This document shows, piece after piece, positions 8,112 to 15,493 of a DNA stretch of 33,200 nt. The DNA is from Desulfonatronospira sp. (GTDB lineage: Bacteria; Desulfobacterota; Desulfovibrionia; Desulfovibrionales; Desulfonatronovibrionaceae). Within the stretch, counting starts at the first letter, position 1. Each line of letters begins with the position of its first letter. Location of the stretch: assembly GCA_007125075.1 (NCBI GenBank), contig SLDX01000046.1, positions 1 through 33,200 on the forward strand, in the 5' to 3' direction. The notes under the pieces are model-generated. The model did no database searches and was not told where the DNA came from. It saw only the letters and a list, made by a program, of their open reading frames with translations. The position numbers and the translations under genes are program-made.

Positions 8112-8588
8112 CTTCATCACCTCCGTTAAAAAATATGGCGATCATTTTGCACCTTAGCCTGAACCGGAAATAATTCAGCATTGATTCAAGACAAGAATGC
8201 TTTTCATAATTTATTTGTTAATGATGAAGAAACAGCAAGTCTTCTCTTTTCTGGTCAACGGCAGTAAATTTTGGATTAAAAATATAAAAAACGACTGTAT
8301 GCATTTACAAATAATTTGTGGTCATTTATCGGATATTATCCGCCGCTTAAGGACTTGAACCAGAAGTTTATTTACTGTTCTTTTTGCTTTATGAAGGAAA
8401 AAATAAATTTAGATCGTTTAACGGCCATTATCCGCCGCTTAAGGATTTGAATCAGCGGTTTATTTTCTGTTTTTGATTTCTTTATGAAAGAGATACTTGA
8501 TTTTTAAAAAATATGTCATTCTTTAAGTTCTCGAAGATAAAGGATTTTAAAAATAAACGCCCCTGCAAAGTTTTCACCAGGAGTGAGC
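8112..8588. promoter_or_regulatory. Divergent intergenic region of module 1
   Basis: This AT-rich 477-base gap must hold the promoters for the DUF4212-symporter operon (minus) and DUF294-1 (plus). Besides the two repeat copies, no open frame with a ribosome site is seen. No sigma-54 type GG-N10-GC promoter was recognised. Confidence 0.5.
8321..8490. repeat. Imperfect direct repeat in divergent promoter region
   Basis: Two copies of about 77 bases lie 92 bases apart, at 8321-8397 and 8413-8490. The core ATTATCCGCCGCTTAAGGA is identical in both, followed by TTGAA-CAG and TTTATTT with scattered changes. They lie in the 470-base gap between the divergent DUF4212-symporter operon and DUF294-1. 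They could be paired operator or leader elements; neither is coding in any frame with a ribosome site. Confidence 0.75.
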
Positions 8589-10487
8589 ATGAAGGAAGAT
8601 GCAACAATTAATTTCCTGTCCAAAGTGAAGCCTTTTCACATCCTGCCTGATCAAGAAATTCGAAAGGCTGCACAAAATCTGATCCAAAGAAATATACTTT
8701 CTGATGTAATCTTTATTCACAAGGAAAAGACAATCTTAGACAATGTCTACATTCTTTTTTCTGGTAAGCTCGAACAATACATCCAGGAAAATGGTGAAAA
8801 AAAGCTGGTCAAGATTCTGGAAAGCAAGGATCTTTTTGGAGGTATCTCCATCCTGTTCAACAGAAATATTTCACTGTTCTCTGTAAAGGCTCTGGAACAG
8901 AGCTCTCTTTATTCTCTATCCAGAGATCTCTTCCTTTACTACTGCTCGCGCCACCCGGAATTTGTTCAATACTTCTGTTCACTTTATTTTGAACAGCTAG
9001 ATAAACATCCAAACCTGACGACTTCCACACTGGAAACTGCAGCATCCCAGAATTTTTTAAATCTGTCTTTACAGGATATTTTTTCCAGAGAAGTTGTCTC
9101 CTGCAATGAAAATATCAGTATTCAGAAAGCAGCAGGTTTAATGAGCGAAAAACAGATAAGTTCCTTACTCATTAAGGACAGTCAGGGAAAAGGCACTGGT
9201 CTGGTTACTGATAATGATCTGCGCAGGAAAGTGGTCAGCACAAATTTTCCGGTTTACAATCCCGTCGGGGATATCGCTTCCAGACCTCTGGTCACTCAGC
9301 CGGTTCAATCCCTGGTCTTTGAAGGCATTCTGCAGATGATGAAGCACAGAATAAGACACCTTGTTATAACAGACGAATCTGAAAAAGTACTTGGAATCGT
9401 CACAGACAGGGATCTGCTGCTTGCGCATGGAAGTTCTGCTGTTTTTCTGATGCAGGAAATTCAGCAGACCAAAAGCATCCATGAGCTGGAGACGAAAACA
9501 AGACAGCTTCCTGTGCTCATAAAATCCCTGCTGGACAACGGGGCTAAGGCTGGGAATATAAACAGGATCATTACTGAAGTCTCTGATACGGTTTTGAAGA
9601 AAATTATCGGCTTTGCCTTGAAAGAAGCGGGGGAACAGCCGGTTCCATTCGTCTTCATGATCATGGGCAGCGAAGGCCGCAAGGAGCAAACCTTGAAAAC
9701 GGATCAGGACAATGCTATATTATACGAGGATGTGGATGCTGACCGATCAGAGGAAATACAAAATTATTTTTTGCAGCTTGGAGACATCATCTGCACCTGG
9801 CTTGATCAGGTAGGCTATTCATACTGCCGTTTCGATATCATGGCCCAAAATCCCAAATGGTGTCAGCCTCTGAGTGTCTGGAAAAGATATTTCTGGGAGT
9901 GGATTCATAATGCTGAGCCCAAAGACCTTCTGTTTTCCAGCATTTTCTTTGATTTCAGAACCGGTTACGGCGATCGCCTGCTTATAGATGAACTGAGAAG
10001 CTATCTTTTTCAAACGCTTGGAGATTGGCAGGGTTTTTTCCGTCACCTGGCTGAGAACGCGCTGCGCTTTAAACCGCCCCTTGATATTTTCGGCAATATT
10101 GCCCTGAAATACGACAAAGACAAGAAGGGCTTCCTGGATATCAAACAGCCGATGCAGATGCTGGTCGATTTTGCCCGCATTTACGCCTTGCGGCATAAGA
10201 TTTCAGAGACCAACACCATGGACAGACTTGAAAAACTGCGCGACCTGGAAGTCCTGGACAAGCACGATCATGGGGAACTGGCCCACGCTTACAGCTTCAT
10301 GATGCATGTAAGACTGTGCCATCAGGCGGAGCTGCTGGTGGATGAGGGCAGGGATGCCGATAACCTGATCCTGCCCGGGGAGCTGACCTATATCAACCGG
10401 CAGGGACTGAAGGAGGCCTTCAAAAGGATCAGGACCGCTCAGGGCAGGATGCGCATGGATCTTACCCATGATATCGGTATAACCTGA
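8589..10487 (+). CDS. cNMP-like / CBS pair / DUF294 nucleotidyltransferase protein 1
   Basis: The 632-aa cytoplasmic protein has three parts. Residues about 10-130 form a cyclic-nucleotide-binding-type beta-roll, residues about 160-280 hold two CBS domains (LLIKDSQGKGTGLVTDNDLR and LVITDESEKVLGIVTDRDLL), and from about 300 on there is a DUF294 nucleotidyltransferase. The transferase motif is GSEGRKEQ at 360-367 with the metal-binding DQD at 372-374, followed by the DUF294 C-terminal domain with NPKWCQPLSVWKRYF. This fold is related to the GlnD uridylyltransferase, so nucleotide transfer to a protein or small molecule is likely but unproven. In the cNMP domain the usual phosphate-binding Glu and Arg are not conserved. 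The ATG at 8589 follows AGGAG by 5 bases; an in-frame GTG at 8583 overlaps that site. Confidence 0.92.
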   Translation: MKEDATINFLSKVKPFHILPDQEIRKAAQNLIQRNILSDVIFIHKEKTILDNVYILFSGKLEQYIQENGEKKLVKILESKDLFGGISILFNRNISLFSVKALEQSSLYSLSRDLFLYYCSRHPEFVQYFCSLYFEQLDKHPNLTTSTLETAASQNFLNLSLQDIFSREVVSCNENISIQKAAGLMSEKQISSLLIKDSQGKGTGLVTDNDLRRKVVSTNFPVYNPVGDIASRPLVTQPVQSLVFEGILQMMKHRIRHLVITDESEKVLGIVTDRDLLLAHGSSAVFLMQEIQQTKSIHELETKTRQLPVLIKSLLDNGAKAGNINRIITEVSDTVLKKIIGFALKEAGEQPVPFVFMIMGSEGRKEQTLKTDQDNAILYEDVDADRSEEIQNYFLQLGDIICTWLDQVGYSYCRFDIMAQNPKWCQPLSVWKRYFWEWIHNAEPKDLLFSSIFFDFRTGYGDRLLIDELRSYLFQTLGDWQGFFRHLAENALRFKPPLDIFGNIALKYDKDKKGFLDIKQPMQMLVDFARIYALRHKISETNTMDRLEKLRDLEVLDKHDHGELAHAYSFMMHVRLCHQAELLVDEGRDADNLILPGELTYINRQGLKEAFKRIRTAQGRMRMDLTHDIGIT

Positions 10488-10496
10488 TTACTGATG

Positions 10497-10519
10497 AAGG
10501 CCTTCAGGCCTTTAAGATT
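10497..10519. terminator. Hairpin between convergent DUF294-1 and symporter 2 operon
   Basis: The stem AAGGCC / GGCCTT with a TTCA loop is followed on the plus strand by TAAGATTTT. It starts 10 bases after the DUF294-1 stop and could serve both convergent units. Confidence 0.55.
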
Positions 10520-10536
10520 TTAAACAATTAATAATC

Positions 10537-10623
10537 TTATCCCAAAACTCCTGTGCCCAAAAGTATGAGCCAAAGCACAATAAGACCTATTACCACGATC
10601 AACCATATATCTTCTTTCTTCAT
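10537..10623 (-). CDS. 28-aa single-helix peptide, symporter small accessory protein
   Basis: This tiny gene encodes a charged start MKKEDIW and then one continuous hydrophobic helix (about residues 7-22) ending in GTGVLG. It has an excellent ribosome site, CGGAGG, 8 bases before the ATG, and starts 17 bases after the symporter 2 stop on the same strand, so it is the last gene of that operon. Very small one-helix peptides of this design are found next to sodium:solute symporters and are annotated as symporter small accessory proteins. By position it fills the place that the DUF4212 subunit holds in module 1. Its role in folding, stability or control of the symporter is inferred. Confidence 0.8.
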   Translation of the reverse strand: MKKEDIWLIVVIGLIVLWLILLGTGVLG

Positions 10624-10640
10624 TTTAAATACCTCCGGTA

Positions 10641-12422
10641 TCAGGTTACTTCTTCGACTACGATTTTTGATTCGGTTTCCGCCCGCCTGATCTGGTCATC
10701 GGTTATGGTGGACATTTCCGCCTTGAAACAAAGCGCCCACATCATAATCAATCCAACTATCCACCAGGCGATCTGCCAGGACCACAGAGATGGAAACCCG
10801 GCAAAAGAAAAAAGCCCGTAGTTGCCTAGAATAGCCAGCGGGCCTACAGCGAACAGATACCATAGCGGCACAACCACTTTCATGGAATTACGCCAGGTCC
10901 GTCCACTGGGGCTTGGCTTTTCCACGCTGTCCAGCCAGCTTCTGATTTCCTTTTGCCTGTCTATGGTTTCAGCGCTGTCCGTCTTTCCAATCCATCTGCA
11001 GATATAAGCCACCAGCAGTCCTGTGCCCGTACCCCAGGCAGCACTGTGTATGGTCAGGGGGTTGGGAAATACATAGTAAGTCAGCAGGACCGCTATCACC
11101 CCCGCCAGAATTCCCAGAAAAGTGCCGATGGACGGCCAGCGGAACCCCCACAGGGTGCCAAGCAATGGGACGTACATGACAAAGCCCAGTGCAGTAGCCA
11201 ATGCTCCCAGGATAACAATGGCTGCGGTGGAATACATACCCACTGCCAGAGCCAGTATGGTCAAAATGGTCACAAACAGCCGGTTGACCCAGATCTGCTC
11301 AGCGTGGCCGCCTTTTTTCTTGCGGATCTTAAGCCACCATATGTCTCTTAAGATCATGGAACCCGCAGTTCCGATGTATGGAGCCGCAGTGGAGTGCATG
11401 GCTGCGATCAAACCTATAAAAGCGATACCCAGAACAAAGGGAGGCAGGAACTTGGCCATGAGTATTGGCACCACATCCCTGTCCGAGGCTGGATCAATAA
11501 GTCCCTGCATGTCCAGAATCTGCCCGCCCAGCCCTTGAAACGCGGTAAAAAAGAACAGGGCGAAACCGACCAAAAAAGTGGACATGAATACCTGCTGCCA
11601 GGCAAAAGGTTTGGGGTTCTTATTAGCAAACTGCCACATGGTGAAAGCGGGAGAAGACTGTATGCCCATGAGAGCAAAGAGATAGGTCAGGATCATGAGC
11701 GTGGTCCAAATCTCCTCGCCCACAGTAAATTCGATCACCGAAGGTATCTGCAGGTATCTATCCGGCAGATTGGCCACATCATGGCTTAGAGCGCTCCAGC
11801 CGCCGAAATAGGCCAGTACATAAGCTCCTATCAAAAAGATCGACAAAACCAGCAGAATGAACTGGACCACTCCCACCCAGGTACTGGCCCGCAACCCTCC
11901 GGTTACAACATAGAACCAGACGATGAAGGCCATAAGAATAGCTCCCCAGGTAAAGGGGAATCCGGTAACCCAATGGAACAACGCGCCTGCCGCCATCAGC
12001 TGCACCGCGGAATAGAAGATGCCGTAAAGTACCGCGGTGAGCACCACAAGCCAGCGTATACCTTCCTTATTATAGTAGTAGGCATACATGTCTCCAGGGG
12101 TGACAAAACCGTACCTTTTGCCCATGAGCCAGGCTCTTTTGGCAAAAAAAGTTCCGGTAATGGGTATGGTCAGGACGTAAAATGAAGCAAACGCGTAAGC
12201 CAGGCCGTATTTCCAGATCAGCCCGGGATGTCCGACCGTGGTCCAGCCGCTGAAAGAAGCGGCTGTGGCGGCCATGAGAAAGGCGATCATGGGAATCTGC
12301 CTGCCGCCGATGGAATAGCCGTAAGAAGTGGTTTCTGTGAAGTACCCCCTGAGACCCCAGTAAAAGCAATAGATTATGTACAGAGCAAGAAACACCCAGA
12401 CCCAGGTAGTATCGATTTCCAT
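10641..12422 (-). CDS. Sodium:solute symporter 2 (SSS family)
   Basis: This 593-aa protein has about 13 membrane helices and is a second, clearly different SSS symporter. Recognisable segments are SYGYSIGGRQIPMIAFLMAA, then TAASFSGWTTVGHPGLIWKYG in helix 2, TGGLRASTWVGVVQFILL in helix 6 and GLIAAMHSTAAPYIGTAGS around helix 9. The last 100 residues carry a cytoplasmic linker (SWLDSVEKPSPSGRTWRNS) before the final two helices. It lacks the large insert of symporter 1 and has no DUF4212 partner. The substrate is unknown. The ATG has GGAGGG with GGGAG close behind. It is third in the operon DUF294-2, exonuclease, symporter 2, 28-aa peptide, with a 43-base gap before it. Confidence 0.92.
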   Translation of the reverse strand: MEIDTTWVWVFLALYIIYCFYWGLRGYFTETTSYGYSIGGRQIPMIAFLMAATAASFSGWTTVGHPGLIWKYGLAYAFASFYVLTIPITGTFFAKRAWLMGKRYGFVTPGDMYAYYYNKEGIRWLVVLTAVLYGIFYSAVQLMAAGALFHWVTGFPFTWGAILMAFIVWFYVVTGGLRASTWVGVVQFILLVLSIFLIGAYVLAYFGGWSALSHDVANLPDRYLQIPSVIEFTVGEEIWTTLMILTYLFALMGIQSSPAFTMWQFANKNPKPFAWQQVFMSTFLVGFALFFFTAFQGLGGQILDMQGLIDPASDRDVVPILMAKFLPPFVLGIAFIGLIAAMHSTAAPYIGTAGSMILRDIWWLKIRKKKGGHAEQIWVNRLFVTILTILALAVGMYSTAAIVILGALATALGFVMYVPLLGTLWGFRWPSIGTFLGILAGVIAVLLTYYVFPNPLTIHSAAWGTGTGLLVAYICRWIGKTDSAETIDRQKEIRSWLDSVEKPSPSGRTWRNSMKVVVPLWYLFAVGPLAILGNYGLFSFAGFPSLWSWQIAWWIVGLIMMWALCFKAEMSTITDDQIRRAETESKIVVEEVT

Positions 12423-12465
12423 CTCCCTTACCCTCCTGAGTTAAAGGTAGCCAACCTCTCTATTT

Positions 12466-13218
12466 TTACACCCCCCACCTCTTGGTGCATCCGGCCCTGC
12501 ACAGATCCTTAAGGGTCCAGACGGAGTCTTCCTGCAGCTTGTGTGCCAGAAAAAGGAAAAGATAGGCTGTCTGCAGGGAATCGGTTAAGGCGTTATGTTC
12601 TGCGAATAAAGGCAGACCATACTCCCGGCTCAGATTTCTCAGGTTGTAGGAAAATTCCATGTAGCACTCAGGTGAACCAGTCCATTGTTCTTCCTTGTAG
12701 ACCCTGGCCAGGTGCATGGTATCAATACATAGATTATAAAGTTCTCCTCCGAAGTGATTTTTCAGATCCCTGTTGATCACTTTTGTATCCAGACTGATGT
12801 TGTGACCGACTATCACAGCATTGCCGCAATATTTCAGAAATTCATCCAGTGCATGCTTAAGGGGTGCGGCTTTGCTGGCCTGAGAAGGAGTAATGCCATG
12901 GATCAGAGTGCTTATCTTGGGAACATCCCTGGTTGGACAGGCACAAAAATAAAAACTGTCATCCATATCTATACGCATTTCCCTGATGCGCACGGCACCT
13001 ATGGAAACTATTTCGTCTTTTCTGACGTTCAGGCCGGTCAGCTCGGTATCCAGGACCACAAATTCATAGTCCTTAAGGGGTCTGTCCTTGTCCAGATTGG
13101 CAAAATAATCCTTGCTCTGCGCCAGCAGGGGATGATCTGGTCTGGTGCTTTCGAAAAGTTTGAACGGCCAGGAACTTCCGGAAACCATTAATGAAGGCAA
13201 GATATTTATAAATGACAT
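12466..13218 (-). CDS. DEDDh 3'-5' exonuclease (DnaQ/Pol III epsilon-like)
   Basis: The 250-aa protein has an RNase-T/DnaQ exonuclease domain from about residue 51. Exo I is D57-T-E59 in FVVLDTELTGL, with the HGIT signature at 107-110. Exo II is VGHNISLDTKV with Asp144, and Exo III is H208-x4-D213 in EHNALTD. All DEDDh residues are present, so it should be active on DNA or RNA 3' ends with two metal ions. The N-terminal 50 residues are an extra helical region not found in the minimal epsilon subunit. It is not a replicative epsilon by context: it sits between DUF294-2 (21 bases before) and symporter 2. Similar exonucleases are often found beside DUF294 genes, so it probably works in that pathway. 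Confidence 0.92.
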   Translation of the reverse strand: MSFINILPSLMVSGSSWPFKLFESTRPDHPLLAQSKDYFANLDKDRPLKDYEFVVLDTELTGLNVRKDEIVSIGAVRIREMRIDMDDSFYFCACPTRDVPKISTLIHGITPSQASKAAPLKHALDEFLKYCGNAVIVGHNISLDTKVINRDLKNHFGGELYNLCIDTMHLARVYKEEQWTGSPECYMEFSYNLRNLSREYGLPLFAEHNALTDSLQTAYLFLFLAHKLQEDSVWTLKDLCRAGCTKRWGV

Positions 13219-13239
13219 GATGAAGCCTCGTTCGCCTTG

Positions 13240-15177
13240 TCAGGCCATGTTCAGCTTGAATGTTTCTTTGAGGAAATTCTGCAGATTGTTAATGACTGAA
13301 AAAGCTCCTTTCAAGGTCTGCTTTTCCAGATCGGTCAGTTCTGCAGGGTCAATATAATTATGAGGCGTCTCGCCAGCTTCCATCAATTTCAGCTGGTTGA
13401 CGAATCTCAGCTGCATCTGAAATTCATAGGATTCCCTGGCCCGGACAAACAGGCTGTGGGGCATATGGCCTTCGCGGTCCAGAATTTCCATCCGCTCCAG
13501 GGTGTTTGTCTCCATGATGCCATGCTTCAAAGCCATGACCCGGGCAAAGTCCCAGAAGGGGACCAGACCTCTGGCTTTAAGATCCAGCCTGTTTTTGTGC
13601 TCCCCATCCCTGTCGACAATAAAATTTTTAAAAAAACTAAGAGGAGGCTTGGTCCGAAAACAGTCCTGAGCCAGATAGCGCAGAAACATATCCTTTTCTT
13701 GAACCAGATCTTTAAGATAATTTTTGAGTTCCCGACCCAGAGCGATGTTTCCGTAGGCGGGGCGAAAATCAAAGAAAATAGTGGAGTTCAACACTTCATC
13801 CGGTTCAGGCTTGTTCACCCAGTTGGAAAAGTATTTCTTCCACATCGAGACCGGCTGACACCATTTGGGATTGGAAGCCATGTTGCCTCCATTGCACAGA
13901 GGATAGCCACACTTCACCAGATGGTTTATTGCTTCCTGGCCGAATTTTTGAAAATAAGATTCAGCAGCCTTTTTTTGCTCTTCATCCAGGGGGTCCTGAT
14001 AAACAAGGGCGTTATCCTGATCAGTGCGGAAAGTCTGTTCTTTTCGACCCTCGCTGCCCATCAGAAGCCAGCAGTATTCAACAGGAGGAGGGCCAAGCTG
14101 TTCCTGGAGCATGGTTAAAAGACGGCTCAAAATTAGATCATTAAGAATGGTGATCATCCTGGTTATGTTGTTGGCTTTGGCTCCCTCCTCAATGAGCGGA
14201 CGGACAACCAAAGGAATTTTCAGAGAGAGTTCGTATAACCTCTCAATGCGATGCTGACGCATGATCTCCTTGAAAAGGTAAATCGGCGATTCACCCTGCA
14301 ACACCAGAATATCATGGCTGGTTATCACTCCAATAACCCTGTCGCCGTCCTGAACCGCCAGATGGTGTATACGGTTGCTCATCATGTCCAGGAGTGCGTC
14401 AAAACAGAGTTGATGTGCGGAAATCTTTTTCACCGGGCTGGTCATGACTTGTTCCACCTCGGTGGAGTAGGGCAGTCCCCTGGCCACCACTTTTGATCTG
14501 ATGTCTTTGTCGGTTATTATTCCGGAGATTTTTCCGTATTCATCCTTTATGAGCAAAGATCCGATGCCCTGTTCGGACATTCTTTGAGCTGCCTGTTGAA
14601 CATTTTGAGCGAGAGTGATTATTTCCGGCTTTCGCCGGATTACTTCATTGACTTTCACTGTAAACAGGTAAAGGGAGCCTTCTGTTTTTGGAGAAAGTTT
14701 TTCCTTACGCAGTTCATCAAAAGATTTTTGAATATAATTATTGGAAAAAGACTTGAGATAATACTGGGAAAAACCAGGATGGGTCTGCAGCAGTTTTAAA
14801 AAATCTTTTTTGGGAAATAAAAAACAAAAGGTGTCTTCCACAGCTTCCACAGTCATATTTGCTCGGGTACCACGGATAATATCCAGAGCCCCGAAGACAG
14901 AACCTTCCCCCCTGAAATCCTTAAGGCTGATCTCACCTGCCTTGTCCTGCAGATATAGTTTGACCCCTCCTTTCTGAATCAGGTAGATATAATCCACATT
15001 GGATTCATCTTGCGTGAGTATTCTGGCTCCTTTGGGGTAAAAGTCTATCCTGGTGTGACGGGATAATTCAAGAAGAGTGAAGTCATCCAGATCATTGAAG
15101 GGCAGAGTCTTTTGCAGAAACTCCATTACCATGTCTGAATCCAGGGCCTGCATACCTTTTTTTTTCTGTCCAAACAT
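13240..15177 (-). CDS. cNMP-like / CBS pair / DUF294 nucleotidyltransferase protein 2
   Basis: This 645-aa protein is a paralogue of the DUF294 protein at 8589. Residues about 20-150 are a cyclic-nucleotide-binding-type domain, in which GTRANMTVEA keeps the Arg-Ala of the phosphate-binding cassette. Two CBS domains lie at about 175-300, and the DUF294 nucleotidyltransferase follows with GSEGRKEQ at 374-381, DQDN at 386-389 and NPKWCQPVSMWKKYF. The ATG at 15175-15177 has AAGGA 7 bases ahead and is preferred to an in-frame TTG 39 bases upstream. It is the first gene of a four-gene minus-strand operon with an exonuclease, a symporter and a 28-aa peptide, so it probably controls that symporter or its expression. 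Confidence 0.92.
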   Translation of the reverse strand: MFGQKKKGMQALDSDMVMEFLQKTLPFNDLDDFTLLELSRHTRIDFYPKGARILTQDESNVDYIYLIQKGGVKLYLQDKAGEISLKDFRGEGSVFGALDIIRGTRANMTVEAVEDTFCFLFPKKDFLKLLQTHPGFSQYYLKSFSNNYIQKSFDELRKEKLSPKTEGSLYLFTVKVNEVIRRKPEIITLAQNVQQAAQRMSEQGIGSLLIKDEYGKISGIITDKDIRSKVVARGLPYSTEVEQVMTSPVKKISAHQLCFDALLDMMSNRIHHLAVQDGDRVIGVITSHDILVLQGESPIYLFKEIMRQHRIERLYELSLKIPLVVRPLIEEGAKANNITRMITILNDLILSRLLTMLQEQLGPPPVEYCWLLMGSEGRKEQTFRTDQDNALVYQDPLDEEQKKAAESYFQKFGQEAINHLVKCGYPLCNGGNMASNPKWCQPVSMWKKYFSNWVNKPEPDEVLNSTIFFDFRPAYGNIALGRELKNYLKDLVQEKDMFLRYLAQDCFRTKPPLSFFKNFIVDRDGEHKNRLDLKARGLVPFWDFARVMALKHGIMETNTLERMEILDREGHMPHSLFVRARESYEFQMQLRFVNQLKLMEAGETPHNYIDPAELTDLEKQTLKGAFSVINNLQNFLKETFKLNMA

Positions 15178-15493
15178 TTTTTTGTCCTTAAAAAGAATAG
15201 GAGTTGAAAAACTCAAAAATAATTTCTTTTCTTATGGCTGATAAGATGATGCTTTTCAGGAAAACGCACTAAATTTTAGATAAGTGGTCAAAAAAGGAAT
15301 ATAAGATCTTATATACATATATTTCGATTATTGGACAAGATCATATTCCGTTTAACGATTGATTCGGCCGCTCAACCGCTTAAAAAGGCACATAAACAGT
15401 CAAGCCCCTGGATACTTTTTGTAAGTATCTGAAAATTATATAAATGTGGCCGAGAAATTACGCCGACACTCTAAGACAACCTATGAGGACGAT
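15178..15493. promoter_or_regulatory. Divergent region between DUF294-2 operon and larC
   Basis: This AT-rich 316-base gap must drive the minus-strand DUF294-2 operon and the plus-strand larC gene. It contains a perfect 16-bp palindrome (15299-15314). At 15350-15395 a stretch with GTTTAACG, GCCGC and CCGCTTAA in the same order resembles the repeat of the first module. No gene was found in it. Confidence 0.45.
15299..15314. promoter_or_regulatory. 16-bp perfect palindrome, possible operator
   Basis: The sequence ATATAAGATCTTATAT reads the same on both strands. It lies about 120 bases upstream of the DUF294-2 start and 180 bases before larC. A dimeric regulator could bind it, although AT-rich palindromes also arise by chance. 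Confidence 0.35.

Noticed and set aside
8112-8588. CRISPR array
   Set aside because: There are only two imperfect copies of about 77 bases with a 92-base period; no short regular repeat-spacer pattern exists here or elsewhere in the window.
13360-14118. 252-codon plus-strand open frame opposite DUF294-2
   Set aside because: The minus-strand gene has all expected domains and motifs; the plus-strand frame has none and no ribosome site.
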